Source: Sphaerosporella brunnea (lineage: Eukaryota; Ascomycota; Pezizomycetes; Pezizales; Pyronemataceae). From it: DNA of 64,000 bases. The notes below the pieces were generated by a model that was given only the letters and a program-made list of their open reading frames with translations, was not told the DNA's origin and searched no databases. The position numbers were made by a program, and so were the translations under genes. The DNA is taken from contig VXIS01000020.1 of NCBI GenBank assembly GCA_008704415.1, forward strand, positions 124,001-188,000, given 5' to 3'. Below, piece after piece: positions 35,999-47,684 of this stretch (positions within the stretch are counted from its first letter, which is position 1; every line of letters begins with the position of its first letter).

Positions 35999-38086
35999 TC
36001 AAGTAGTTGTAACCGGCTGTGGTACCACAGCCGCCGAGTCATTGCCCTGCAGCAAGCGTTCTGGCCCCGAATAACGGCAGCAAGGCTCGCCACATCTACA
36101 AATCTTCTTCAGGCCGTCCCAATAAACTTTACAAAAGCGTTAGCCGGCGACTTTTTAGCGAACTTTAAGCTCGGCTTACCGCGTGAATAATCAGATGTGA
36201 TTTCACAGCCACTTTTGACCCCCCTTGAGACCACCACGATCCTCTCTAGGCCCATCCAGACAAACCTTTCAAACTGGCAGTTCGGGCGACAGGAGTGGTT
36301 GATGAACCTTGTAAAGTTCCCTACACCCTATAGTCAGCCTGAATCATCTTGTGTCGGATTTGAAAGCGACACACCCATCTTTGCTTGGGATATCTGATAC
36401 TTCGCATCTCCAAACCCGCCCTCCATCACATCCTCCTCCTTCTTCCCTTTAGTAATCACCCCCACAAACTCCCCAATCGCGGTGCCAGGTGGAAAATCCC
36501 ATCTTGCGACCAGCCCGTTTGCCTTTCCAGCCGCATCCGTGTCAAAAATCTGAACCGGTGGGCTCATCTTGACCCCACCATAAACATATGAGAAACAGCG
36601 ACACTTATTCCTTTCTGGTGAATCATCTTGGATCTGCCCACACTCTGCACATTCATACGTTTCCGCCAGCACCGTTCTTCGGGGATCGAATCCTATCCCC
36701 CACTTTTCAGTGTCTACCACCGACGTCTCAATCAATATGTACTGCCTTATCCAGGGATAGCTTTCGGATAATGGGACTGGGGCCCCTGCTCTTCCGAGCG
36801 TCCACTGGTGTGGGTGTCCAGTATATAAAGGTGCAGAAGCAGTGTCTCCGCCGGGGATGATCTTGAGGAGCTGCCGCCACGAGGGATGCACCGTGTCTGC
36901 AGCGATCTCAAAAGCGGTACGAAGAGTGAGCAGCTGCGAGAAAAGAGAATCGTTGAAGCCAACGCGGTATTTACAAATGGTATAAATGCCGTCTTCGGCA
37001 AATATCAGGGCGGCCCAGCCACCGGCTGCCTGAATACGCGCATAGCCTTGCCATATCGCTCTTCGAATGTCCAATGTAAGTATTCCTAGCCAGATAAAGG
37101 GAAGTGGGGAGGGAGGGATATACAGCTTATTCCGCATCTCCTTCTCCGAGCAGCAAAAAGCAGCAGCAGCCTCATTGAGTGCAGCCATCCTATTCTCCAC
37201 ATCGGGATTGAAACGGTTCTCCTCCCCAATGGCTTCAATCCGTGCATTAAAGAATGAAATCCACGAAGCCTGTACAATAATCTCCAGCATGCGCATACCA
37301 CGCGCAGACTGGAACAACGCCGAACACCGTCCATTCACGGCCCGAAAAGCCTCCAGAGTCATCTCCAAACGAGAAGAGGCTTGTATAGTGACCAGCTCTG
37401 AACCAACAAGCAACGGGCTTTCCTTTGCAGTGCCATCGAAGAAGTTTGATAATGGAGGACTGCAGTAGATGCCGTACCAGATGCGCTCGATGAGTCCAAG
37501 GCCGGCTTTTGATACTGGGAATATACTTACTGAGCGCTCTCTTTTGCTTTGCGCTTCGCTGCTACTGCCGGTGCTGGTGATTGGCGAGTTCCGTAGCCTT
37601 TTAGAATTGCTTGACGGGGGCATCTTGGAAACTTTACGTTTTGGAGCCCGTGTTGGAGGCAATGGGGTGCCGCTAGTGGCAGCAGTAGTTGCTGGCGATG
37701 GCAGTCTGTTGACGGTTTCAACCAACTGCTGTGCGCTCTGAACCAGTTCCTCGAACTGCAAGGAAGAGGAAGAGGAAGAGGAAGAGGAAGAGGAAGAGGA
37801 AGAGGAAGAGGAAGATTTGAACGCCGGAATATCTATACTGCCCTACCGGCCGGATTGTCAATCCACCAAACCCGCCTAAGAAAAGGGTGAAGGAACATAC
37901 CAACTCCATTGCAGTCTCATCTCCACCCTCCTCCTCCCCCTCGATCCGCGCTTCAACCACAATCTTGATGCGCCTGCCGCTCGCGGCAAGCTCTCGCAAG
38001 CGCCCTAGAAGATCATCATCATCCCCACCTCCTAGCACATGCTCCAGCAGGCGTAAACGATGTTGTAATTCGGGATCCTCAATCAT
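35999..38086 (-). CDS. SET-domain protein, apparently frameshifted at the NHSC motif
   Basis: Exons 38086-37901, 37755-36375, 36321-36180 and 36126-35999. The N-terminus is helical and acidic; the middle (about 90-400) is lineage-specific. A Cys cluster (CAECGQIQDDSPERNKCRC) precedes the SET core: IFDTDAAGKANGLVARWDF, GTAIGEFVGVI, KYQISQAKMG, NFTRF, NHSCRPNCQFERFVW, GCEITSDYSRVYWDG, then post-SET CRCGEPCC. Between NFTRFI and NHSC one extra base (among 36299-36301) shifts the frame; otherwise both sides are intact. An unusual splice (GGT|GGA) would keep the frame but replace NFTRFI. SET proteins methylate lysines in histones or other targets. The product is either a recent pseudogene or affected by a sequencing error. 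Confidence 0.75.
36014..36033. repeat. 20-bp perfect palindrome
   Basis: The sequence CGGCTGTGGTACCACAGCCG is a perfect palindrome within the last codons of the SET gene, just upstream of its stop at 35999-36001. Confidence 0.9.
37761..37812. repeat. (GGAAGA)n hexanucleotide microsatellite in an intron
   Basis: About eight to nine perfect units of ggaaga on the plus strand, reading (CTTCCT)n on the coding strand, abut the TTGCAG acceptor of the first SET-gene intron (37756-37900). They form its polypyrimidine tract. Confidence 0.95.
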
Positions 38087-38573
38087 TGCAAAGGCAATGG
38101 AGAAAAAGGAAGCCAGGGAGCGGACAGAGCCTGCCCCTGCAGCTGCTCAGGTCGCTAAAACCAAGACAATATTCTGCCTGCGCAGAATGACGGGCCCTAA
38201 CCCAACGGCAAGCCATGGAATGATTCAAAGCTGTCTATCGAGGCTGCAATGAAGACTTGTTGCATTTTTCTCTCTGTTGTGTTCTCTCCCAAGGAAGCTC
38301 CGGATAGCCGCAGCTCCGAAGATTCCCGCCCATAAACCGAAATCTCAATGAAGCAGGATATATCTCAGACTTCCAAATCACGAATCGAGTGGCTAGCACA
38401 GCGTCTCACTGGTAATTGGTGGTCCTCCGCCACATCGCCTGTGAGCGAATTGCAATTGGCCCTACATAATACAATCTCTCCGCAATCCCCTACGTACGCC
38501 AAGCCGCTCCACGTTTCACCGGGAGCAAACACTCCTACCCAAGCATCCAAACAACTCTCCCAAAGCAACAACA
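38087..38573. promoter_or_regulatory. divergent promoter region of SET and Aim18-like genes
   Basis: 487 bases between two opposite start codons, with no coding exon. It must contain both promoters; no specific element is identified. Confidence 0.55.
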
Positions 38574-39727
38574 ATGTCGTCGACAACGCGACTATTCCGC
38601 CTGGCCTCGCAAGCCCAGCGACGGGGCATGGCCACGGTACGACACGATCTGGGTCTATACAACATCCCCGCGCCGCCCTCGGCCGTCCGCCCACGCCCGC
38701 CACCAAAGCGGCCACTCCACGATCCCGCCAAAGCCACACTCGAGATCCAAAACCACCACGCGAAGCTACGATGGATGATGTGCGCCGGCGGTGCCGGTGT
38801 AGGAGCGTTAGCCTACCTTCTCGCCACGGGCAGCGGGCAGCAACTCAAAACCGAGGCTCCGTCTTCAACTCCCGAGATTCTTCCGGGCACACCCATTGCG
38901 CTGCAGCCGACGGGGGAGGTGGTGGATAGTGGTACTACCAGTGTTCCGGGGTTCCCAAAGAAGTTGGTGATCGAGGGTGAGGAATATGCGCTTGTGGGAC
39001 TCGGTATCAGAACCGTCAGCTTCTTGAGTATTCAGGTGTATGTGGTGGGGTTCTATGTGCATGCGGATGATCTTGCGGCGCTGCAGAAGGCGCTGGTGCA
39101 GAGGATTGAGAAGGGAGCTAGCAGCCTCACCTCGATGGAAAAGCAGGAGCTGAGACAGAGGTTGTTGGATCCTGTCGAGGGCGAGAAGTTGTGGGAAGAG
39201 GTGCTTGAGAACGGGAGGTTTAGAAGTGCGTTCAGGATTGTGCCCACCAGGAACACGGGTCTGTCGCTTCTATCCCTTGGTCTGCGAGCAAGATTGAGCT
39301 GATAATGCGCGCAGATTTCCAGCATCTCCGTGACGGCTGGGTCCGCGGTATCCAGCAGCGCTCCACCAAGCAGGCCTCATATGACGACGAGCGCTTCGCG
39401 AGCGCGCTGGGGGACTTCAAGGCGCTGTTCGGCGGTGCATTCAAGAAGAGCGTGCCCAAGCAGAAGACGCTGCTGCTGGTGCGGGACAAAGAGGGTGTGT
39501 TCAAGGCGTACTATGATCCCACAGGCAGGAACGATGGAAAGCTTGGTGGCGAAGGAGAGGAGCAGAAGCTGCAGAAGCTGGGAGAGATCACGGAGCCCCG
39601 AATCGCGAAGGCGCTGTGGCTGTGCTACCTTGCTGGTGCAAAGCCGGCGAGTGAACCTGCCAGGAAGAGTATTGTGGAGGGTGTGCTGGAGATGGCATCG
39701 AGGCCGGCGAATACGCTTGCGGTATAA
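38574..39727 (+). CDS. AIM18: Aim18-like mitochondrial chalcone-isomerase-fold protein
   Basis: Two exons (38574-39258 and 39315-39727, phase 1) give 365 residues. The N-terminus, MSSTTRLFRLASQAQRRGMA, is Arg/Ser-rich without acidic residues, as in mitochondrial targeting signals, and a hydrophobic segment follows (WMMCAGGAGVGALAYLLA). The chalcone-isomerase-like domain begins near KLVIEGEEYALVGLGIRTVS and continues through IQVYVVGFYVHADD, DFQHLRDGWVRG, KTLLLVRDKEGVFKAYYDP and RIAKALWLCYLAG. In yeast, Aim18 and its paralog Aim46 are mitochondrial proteins with this fold and bind heme rather than acting as isomerases. The gene converges on the glutaredoxin gene, 201 bases away. Confidence 0.88.
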
Positions 39728-39928
39728 GCTGGACCAAAGGAGGTTCACGTGTGGGCAGTTTTCAAAAATAGCATGGCGGTTGTACTTTATAGCATTATCA
39801 TCACCTTCACAAATATCACCAAGATCAACATCTCAGCTCAAAAAGAAAAGACGCCTGGTGTATTCTGGTATTGGTACTCCACAAAAACCAAGTCTAACAC
39901 AAACAGGACTCTATGCGCGAGCTCAAGT

Positions 39929-40377
<449 letters not shown>

Positions 40378-41518
40378 TGTGGTGGGCTGTGAGGAAAAGA
40401 AGCGGCGGAATATGAAAGCTATTTTGAACGATATGTTTTTCTGTGTAGGAATTTTGCGCTCGGCACAAATCCTACGAGACGACGCGGGGGTGGGGGTTTA
40501 TAAGTTTTTTTTTTTTTTTTGGTAAGGTTGAGGTGAAAGAAGTTCGTCCGACATATCCTCCTTCAAGGTGTTGTGTTGATGGCGTCATGATAAATACTTA
40601 CGTCCTGCTTGCTTTTTGCAGAACAGGATGAGCAATCAAACTCGCCCCCCTTATTGTGCGACGCCGAGTTTGTGTATTTGGAATTGTCTTCGATATTCGG
40701 AGATACAACTTGAAAAAACTGGGCTCGGGCCGAAAAGTGTCCACAATATGCCGGCCGTGGATAACTTCCATTACTAAGCAATCCTCAAATGGGGGAAACA
40801 ACCTTCATTACTATACTCACTCACTCGTATACCTAAAGTGACTTGCCACCTATAACAAAACCCCAGGAAAGGCCCAAAGGTTGAGGCTGCTATTGAATGA
40901 CGAGATGGACGTGTTTTCCTTTGTCCGCCTTGCAACGATTTCCTTGTCTCCTTTGTGCAGAGTACTATGCTGTGTTCTTGTCTTTGCTTTGTACTGCGTC
41001 TTTTCTGCATGGCCACAGCCGAAAGGCTGCATGCCGAAATACTATAGCAAAAAAGGCCGTGAAATCCCTCTGGGAGTACTGCCGGGAATCCACCAGATTG
41101 TATAAAATACAGCATTTTCGTTGAATAAGGGGTTAACCCTGTGGAGTTTTAAATATTCAAAACCTTTGCTGGCTGCGTGAAATAATGGGTTTATTTTGCC
41201 TCGGCGGTGCAACTGGAGGTTGAGTGAAATACAGGTTTGCCTTCATCAATCTGGGTCGAAATTCAATGCAGCAGCCTCAAACACCAGCATTCTCTTACAA
41301 TACCAGAGAAATATCAGCCTCAGGTGAGAGTTTAAGCCCTCCAAAAAATCAGCGGCCTTTGCAAAAAGTTCTGACACCAACGAGGGTTGAACTGAAGAAT
41401 TTTCTCATACCAAACATTCGTGGACGGATAAACCAAAAATGTATCTGATCAACCACTAAATATGCCTAGGCTCCCCAAAATATGGTGTCAACACTGGCTC
41501 TTCGCTGGTTTGGGGTTA
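40378..41518. other. intergenic region upstream of the glutaredoxin gene
   Basis: No supported gene. It starts with the glutaredoxin promoter; a T tract lies at 40506-40520. The rest has short frames only and leads into the TE island. Confidence 0.55.
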
Positions 41519-41779
41519 TACTCGGGGGATTTTTAAGTATCGGGACACGCAATTGTCCGACGGTTGCCCTCCCTCCCTCATGCTGGCTCGAACACCTAAC
41601 TCTACGGATTATTGTACGCGCCATGATGTGGCCAGTAGATTGGATACTCTGGTAGCTGTGGGAGATGGCCGTAATACGGACGGTGGGGAGCTCGGCGGGA
41701 AGCTCCTCTCAGCGCCGGACAAATCACTGTCCAAAGCCGGGTAAATTGCGTGTCCCGATACTTAAAAATCCCCCGAGTA
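41519..41779. mobile_element. MITE with perfect 34-bp terminal inverted repeats and TA flanks
   Basis: Bases 41521-41554 (ctcgggggatttttaagtat and onward) are the exact reverse complement of 41744-41777. The element is 257 bp and is flanked by TA at 41519-41520 and 41778-41779, as expected for a Tc1/mariner or pogo-type target duplication. The 189-bp interior has no coding capacity. Perfect TIRs imply recent insertion or conserved function. Confidence 0.92.
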
Positions 41780-42025
41780 GCAACAACCCAACTCGCTCAA
41801 TTTACCACGCATCCTCGGACTTGGGTGTTTTCGGGGCAGGGAAGCGCCCGGCGCGCTGACGCTGGTGATTTGATTTAAGCGTATCAGGATGCCATGCTAG
41901 GGAAAAGACGTGGGAAAGATAAGGCTTTGTATGGAGACCGGGGGACGGGCGGATAATATTGCAGGCGGCGGCAGGATCGTTGTCTGTGAAGAATAAATAA
42001 ATAAATAAATAAAGACTGTGCATCC

Positions 42026-42440
42026 TCATCTAAAATCGCCATAGCATCGCTCCTTAAACTCCTGCGTTCCATACCTTTCTCCATCACGATACGCGTCCAT
42101 AATCCTCTCCACTCGTTGAAAAAACTTCAAAACAATCTCATCAGTCACAAATTTCAACCCAAGACATCGTGCGAAGTCCCGGGAGCGAATAAGAGCAGTG
42201 TGCATATACCTTGGATCGACCCCAAACGTACTCGATTGGGTTGAGTTCGGGATGGTACTTTGGTAGAAAGGTGACCTAAATGACCGTGCTTTTCAACCTC
42301 AGCTACGATACACTTCTGGTCACGAAAGTCGGGTTCCATGGCGCTTGCCCTTCCGTCTATCTTCCGCAGTTTCCTTGATCTGGAAACCCACTACCTTGCC
42401 CTCGTCGAGGATTGTGATTTTGCCCATCGTGCCATTTGCG
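42026..42440 (-). mobile_element. DDE transposase relic (C-terminal part)
   Basis: Minus-strand frames show FRDQKCIVAEVEKHGH, then after a shift FLPKYHPELNPIEYVWGRSK, then SYSLPGLR, and finally DEIVLKFFQRVERIMDAY and GERYGTQEFKERCYGDFR before a TGA at 42026-42028. The FLPKxHPELNPIE block is the signature of the last catalytic region of fungal DDE transposases. Frameshifts and a missing N-terminal half show it is dead. It lies 250 bp from the MITE, but no shared termini were found, so a direct relation is not shown. Confidence 0.78.
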
Positions 42441-43174
42441 CGTAACGTTAGCTAACTAGTAAATTCGGCGGGGACGTAGACTCAAAGACGTAGACTCGAG
42501 GACGTAGAATGTCACGTGTGAGAGAGAAAAGGTCCACCCCGCTGTGTTCGCTCAACGCACGCTCTCGTGACCACAGCCAAATCATTCGAGTGTACTCCGG
42601 GTAACCCCAAACCTGCGAAGTTTAAAGCGCCTCGCGCCATACCGTATTCGTTCTTTCAAAAAGGCCTGCTTCCCGACAACCTTCTTCGGACGAACAGTAT
42701 CACCAAATGTTTTTTTTTCGTGAGCGGTGTTAAAAGCAGTATTCTGGGTAAACAGAATCGATCTGCATTCTCACAACTCCGATATTCGTTGACGGGCCAC
42801 ACTGTACCGTGGGGTACATATTCATACCATATCACTCGAACATTGAGTCTCTTTGCAGATGCCGGCAAATCACCAAGGAAAGCGGGAAGAACACCATATC
42901 CATCAATTTAGCACCCACCACATCAACACGATTGACACGTCAACAAAAAAAAGCACAAAAACCAGAAGTAGGCAGTAAACCATTCCGTCAAAGGTAAAAA
43001 AGAAGAAAAAAAACAAAACCAAAGCAGCTATCGCAGCAGCCATCAAGAAGTAAGTAGTAAAGAAGTACTCTAACTAAGTACCCAAAGTAAAAGTTACAGC
43101 GTCGCCTCAAGCCGTGCCCCCCAAATCATCGACATGTACACTACAAATACACCCCAATCCTTTCTCCAGCACAC
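42441..43174. other. intergenic region upstream of the RNA14 3' end
   Basis: No supported gene. It may include the eroded 5' part of the transposase relic; the last 200 bases are A-rich RNA14 3' flank. Confidence 0.5.
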
Positions 43175-46143
43175 CTAATAGTATCCCTGACCCGGCGCCG
43201 GCGAAGAAGGTATATTAACGCCTTTGATGAGCTGCACCATAGCCTCGGGCTTGAACCTGACAGCGTTGTACCTATCGGCACTCGGCAGAATCGTCAAAAG
43301 GTTCCACAGCGCAGGAGGCAACTCCGCCCGTTTAGCAGCGGCCGCGGCCTGCTGCTGTTTAATCTGGTTGAGTCTCCGTCCGGCAGCACCCTTGAGCGTA
43401 GAAACTGGCGAGTCCCCGCGCGGCAACTTTCTAGCTCGCGACGAGAAGTCCTCGCCGTCGTCAACGGGCGCGGCACGCTTGGGGGAGCCGATCTTAGTGG
43501 TGGCCGGCGGGATGGGAGCGGGAGGAGGTGGCGGAGGGAATGGAATCGGTGGCGGGGGAAGGCCCACTGCTGCTGCTGCTGCGATCTCAGGTGGCGGGGG
43601 AGGAAGCGCCATCGGGAAAGAGGAAGCTGCAGCGGTGTGGGAGGTTTTAGGCATCGCCTGCCGTTCGGGGGAGATGATAGCCAGGTAGGTGCACGGGTCG
43701 ACAGTATGGTAAGCGTATCTGGTTGCGAACTTTTGCAGCTTGGGGTCGTTGGGGTACAGCTCTGACATGCGCTTTTCCAGCTTGTAGACTTGGTTCAAAT
43801 CACCATAGTGCGCCTCGTATTCGTAGAAGAACTTGTACACGCGTCTGCACTTCTTTGCAGACACCTTGGAGACGAAGGTCTCGAACATGGCCCGTGCGTT
43901 CGTGATGTCGTTGATGTTCACAAGGTGCTTCAGGTACTCTAGCGCAAAGTCTTCGTCTTCGGGGAATAGCTTCATTCCACGCTCAAAGATCTTGAGGGCA
44001 GCAGGATCCCGGTAGCAGTGGTACTCGATCAGCGCTGAAGCAACGTAAACGTCGCTAGTGATCTTTCCCCGTTTTCGTGCATCCGCAAAAATTTGACGAC
44101 TACCGCCGAGGGGCTCGTTGACCCTCCCGTGACCCTGGATACGGCGCATCGCACGCATCAGGTCGATCCAAACAGCTGATATCACCTTGCTGAGCTTGAA
44201 CATTTCCACCTTGCTGCGCTCCTTGACTTCGTTGATTTTCTTCTCCTTTGAACTCTGGCGAGGGGTCTCACGCTGCTGCTCCTCGTCATCTTCGTCTTCG
44301 TCCTCTTGGCTGTTTGGACTGGCCTCATCGAAAATCTCTTCTTCAATCTGCTCAATCTCTTCTTTCTCCCTTGCCTGCATCTTGGCGTATAGGCCATAAA
44401 GGCTGTTGAGTAACTCATCGTAAGGCTTCCTCACAATCTGTCCCTTCCGAACCGCTGCGGCCTCTCCATCCTCGGCCGGGGTAGTAGCCTCCAACCTCTC
44501 CGCGAATCGAAATGTAAGCAAAGTGCTCTCCGGGTTCGCCTGCAATCCCTGCTTAAGGAACTCGACTCCCTGAGCCTCCATGCCATTTTCAAAGCAGTAC
44601 TCGGCCGCCTCCCACCACATCTCCGGCCAAAACCTGAGCGCCATCAGCGCCTGCTTGTAGACATAGATAATCCGGTTGTTGAACGCAGTTGGGTCCTCCT
44701 TTGCGATCACAACTGGGTCCTCTTTCTCCCATTTGATCCACTTTTTCCAAAGGGCCAGCTGGAAGTTCCAGTCGTCTTCTCCTTCGCATCCAGGTGCCGG
44801 TGGTAGCCTTGGCAGTGTGTCGCGTCTGAGTCCACGAGTAAGGTTGGTCAGCTCAACTAAACAGCCACGGGCCGTCATGAAGGCTGGCGAGCGCTCTTGG
44901 AGAAACTTTTTGGCCTATTGTCACAGCATCAGCGCTTTGATCACTTTACCACGACGACATCACAATGGCTAGGTACCGTTATCTTATTGAGTCCATGTTC
45001 AAACTGATCGTACTCTCGCCATATAGCCTCTACTCCAATCACTGGCTGGGTGACAGCCTTCTGATAGACCTTTCTCAGACTATCCATTTTCTGCTGATCC
45101 ATCCAACCGCTTCCACCAACGTTTCCTGGCGCACTCTTCACGAACGCGATCTGGTCTTGCCATATCCGCCCGGCTTCTTTGTCACAGCCAATATTATTCA
45201 GGACGAAATCGTACGCCTGGCTTATAGTAGTTCTTGCCTTTCCCTGTTGATCGTTTGTGAGGTTGTTGCGTCGACGGATGTAGTCGAGGTACAAGCTCCA
45301 CAATTCAACGTTAGGCACCGTAAGTAAGCATCGAGAGAAGACTTGTTCCACGCGATGGAACTCGTTGTTGTCGAGCTCCATTCGCACATAGCTGGCCCAT
45401 TGCTCAGCCTAAGACCCGAGGAGGACAAAGCGTCCCAACTATCAGCCATTACATCCCGGCAAAAGGACGTGATAGAAGAAACTCACCGCTTGAGGGAAAA
45501 CCTGGAAAAACCGCTCATAGACAGCTCTCGCGTCGTCAAACTTTCCTTTCCTCTTGTGCTCTCCGATCAGCGCCAACCAAGCTGGTATATCTCCTCTCGG
45601 GTCCTCCGCGATCCTGTCTTCAAGTCGTCCAACTGTGTCCTGCGGCAGGCGCTTCCGCTTGCCACCAATCTGAGTCTTCTGCTGGGTCGGAGCATTTTGT
45701 CCTTGCGGCTGCGGGATGCCCCAGCTGGGTTGCTGCTGCATGTTCACCGGGGTAGTCGGCGCCGAGTTCGCGGCGTCCGTCGGTTGATCCTTGGGGATGG
45801 GAACGGACACAGAAACAGTAGCACTGGAAACATCAGACTGGGGACCTGGCGGTGCGATGGAAGGAGTAACAGAAGGCGCGACAGAATTCCGGGCCGAAGT
45901 TATCGCATCCTCTTCCTGGTTGATATTTTGAATCCCTCCTTCCTCCCTGGACTGAAAGCCTTCGCGGTCTGTGCTCCCTCGGCGGTGCGCTCCATTCGTA
46001 TTGGTGGTGTCGTCGGTCTCTATCGTGAAAGCTGGCGGATCGTCGATCGCAGACTGGGTGTCCTGAACATCCTGCACGGCTTTCATCGCATCGAAAAAGG
46101 CCTGCTCAGCCTCAGAAACAGGAATCTCATCGGAGTCCGCCAT
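43175..46143 (-). CDS. RNA14: mRNA 3'-end processing factor Rna14 (CstF-77)
   Basis: Three exons, 46143-45487, 45408-44977 and 44914-43175, give 942 residues. After an acidic, Ser/Pro/Gln-rich N-terminus (about 170 residues) the HAT repeats start: GDIPAWLALIGEHKRKGKFD, ARAVYERFFQVFPQ, AEQWASYVRMELDNNEFHRV, FSRCLLTVPNVELWSLYLDY. They continue to CRRVYKFFYEYEAHYGDLNQ. A Pro-rich segment and a C-terminal 'monkeytail'-like region (LPPALWNLLTILPSADRY, MVQLIKGVNIPSSP) follow, which in yeast binds Rna15. The product is a scaffold of cleavage factor IA in the nucleus. I start at MADSDEIPVS because the 14 residues before it are not Rna14-like. Confidence 0.95.
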
Positions 46144-47684
46144 TGCTGAAAAAGGATCCTTAAAAGGATGACGAGGTAATCCCAAGCACTTGCAAAAAAT
46201 CCGGATCCTCGTCGGATGGTGGTTGTAGTGATAGTAGTAGGAGCGAAAGTAAGGGAAGGGTAAACGATGTCACAGAGGAGCCAGAACACGATTGAGGTTC
46301 AATTTCTTCTCTCTCTTTGGCAAACAGTAAAACTTTCTCTTCTTCAGCAGTAGTACTTTTTTTTTCTTTTTCGCGTCGATTTTATTTTTTTCCGCGCGCG
46401 CTATACCAGCAGCAAACAGTCAACAGTCACAGTTATTCTACCTGTCGCGTTTGTCGTCAGCGATGTGATTCTCGAGTAGTCGCGGCGCGCTAAGTGGTGG
46501 GTGTGTGTGGTCTGACCTGAAGCAAAACCTTCACTTGTGATGTTGTTGCGGTTAGTAAGTCGCACGGCAGTCGTTCGTTGAATCGTAGAAAAATGGGACT
46601 GTCGTGTATGTGTGCGCCTGGAGAGCGCGATGATGAAAAATGGATTCCTTCGATGGTGTCGTGGTTGTTGTTGTTGGGAGTCGTGTCGCGGAAGCGGTCG
46701 TGTGGGTGCTTCTCAGTTGGTTGTTGGTTGGTTGGGGGAAGAAAGAAAAGGAAGGAAGGAGAAGTTGGTTGGGTCGGATGGAGGGAGGTTCGCGAAAAAG
46801 AGAGAAAAGAAGAGATATGACGACGGGTGGGAAAATGATGCACGTGCCAAGCAAATCATGGATGGAGTCAACTCAAAATCGACAATTTCAATTCTTTCAC
46901 CGCCTGTCACTCACACTTCCTATGAGGCCTGATAACTCCGCACGTATCGCCGTCGTTCTCGACTAAGCACAATGCAGGATGTAGAATGATGCGAGCCACC
47001 AACAAAAGACATGGCAAAAGGCAGCGCTACGTTGAAATTCCAAGCGAACGAGAAAAAGAAAATGAGACAAGGAAATTCGAAAGCACGGGTGACATGGACC
47101 CTCGGCGACCTTCCGGAAACCGGCCCTTCGCTAATCTTGGTGGTAGCCCGGCTGTTGTTGTTTGGTTTAGCCGGGCTGTCCGGGTTGCGAGTGATACCCC
47201 GCGAGTTTGGGCACTGCCACCTTGCCAGCAGCTCGACCTGAACGCGGTAACAGACCCTCCCGTGCAAGCTGGGAAACGGGCAAGCAGGAAGGCGTTCTGG
47301 CGGTGGTGGTGGTGGTGATCATGAGCGCACTTATAGGTAAGGAGTTGCTTCACTAGAGATAACTTGCTTCGTCACAGTCTGGCTGCTTTGCGGGCAATTT
47401 TTAGTGCTTGTCAACGGCTTAGTCAACGCTTTTTTTTGGCTTGTGTCAGGGTTGTGGCATTTAGGGAGCTATTGACAACACTACCGGCGACAGACCAGGC
47501 TTCTGATGGAACCGTCACAGCCGATCCTACGGAAGGGAGTCAAAAAAGAGGCCGCTCACATCACATCTTCCTCTAAAAAGCAAAGAGGTTCATCAATTGT
47601 TCTATTTGTACCTGAAACTTGCCAGTCTGCAGCCCGAATAGCACACCCATCTTTTTCTGTGGCCACATCGCTCAATTGCAGCTA
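46144..47684. other. intergenic region between RNA14 start and RPD3 end
   Basis: 1.5 kb with no supported gene. The first part is the RNA14 promoter and leader, rich in T and GTTG repeats; the rest contains scattered open frames of low complexity. Confidence 0.6.

Noticed and set aside
43224..43688. Gly-rich plus-strand frame opposite RNA14
   Set aside because: Reverse complement of the Pro-rich segment of Rna14.
45343..46149. 268-codon plus-strand frame opposite RNA14 exon 1
   Set aside because: Antisense to conserved HAT-repeat coding exons and crosses a confirmed intron.
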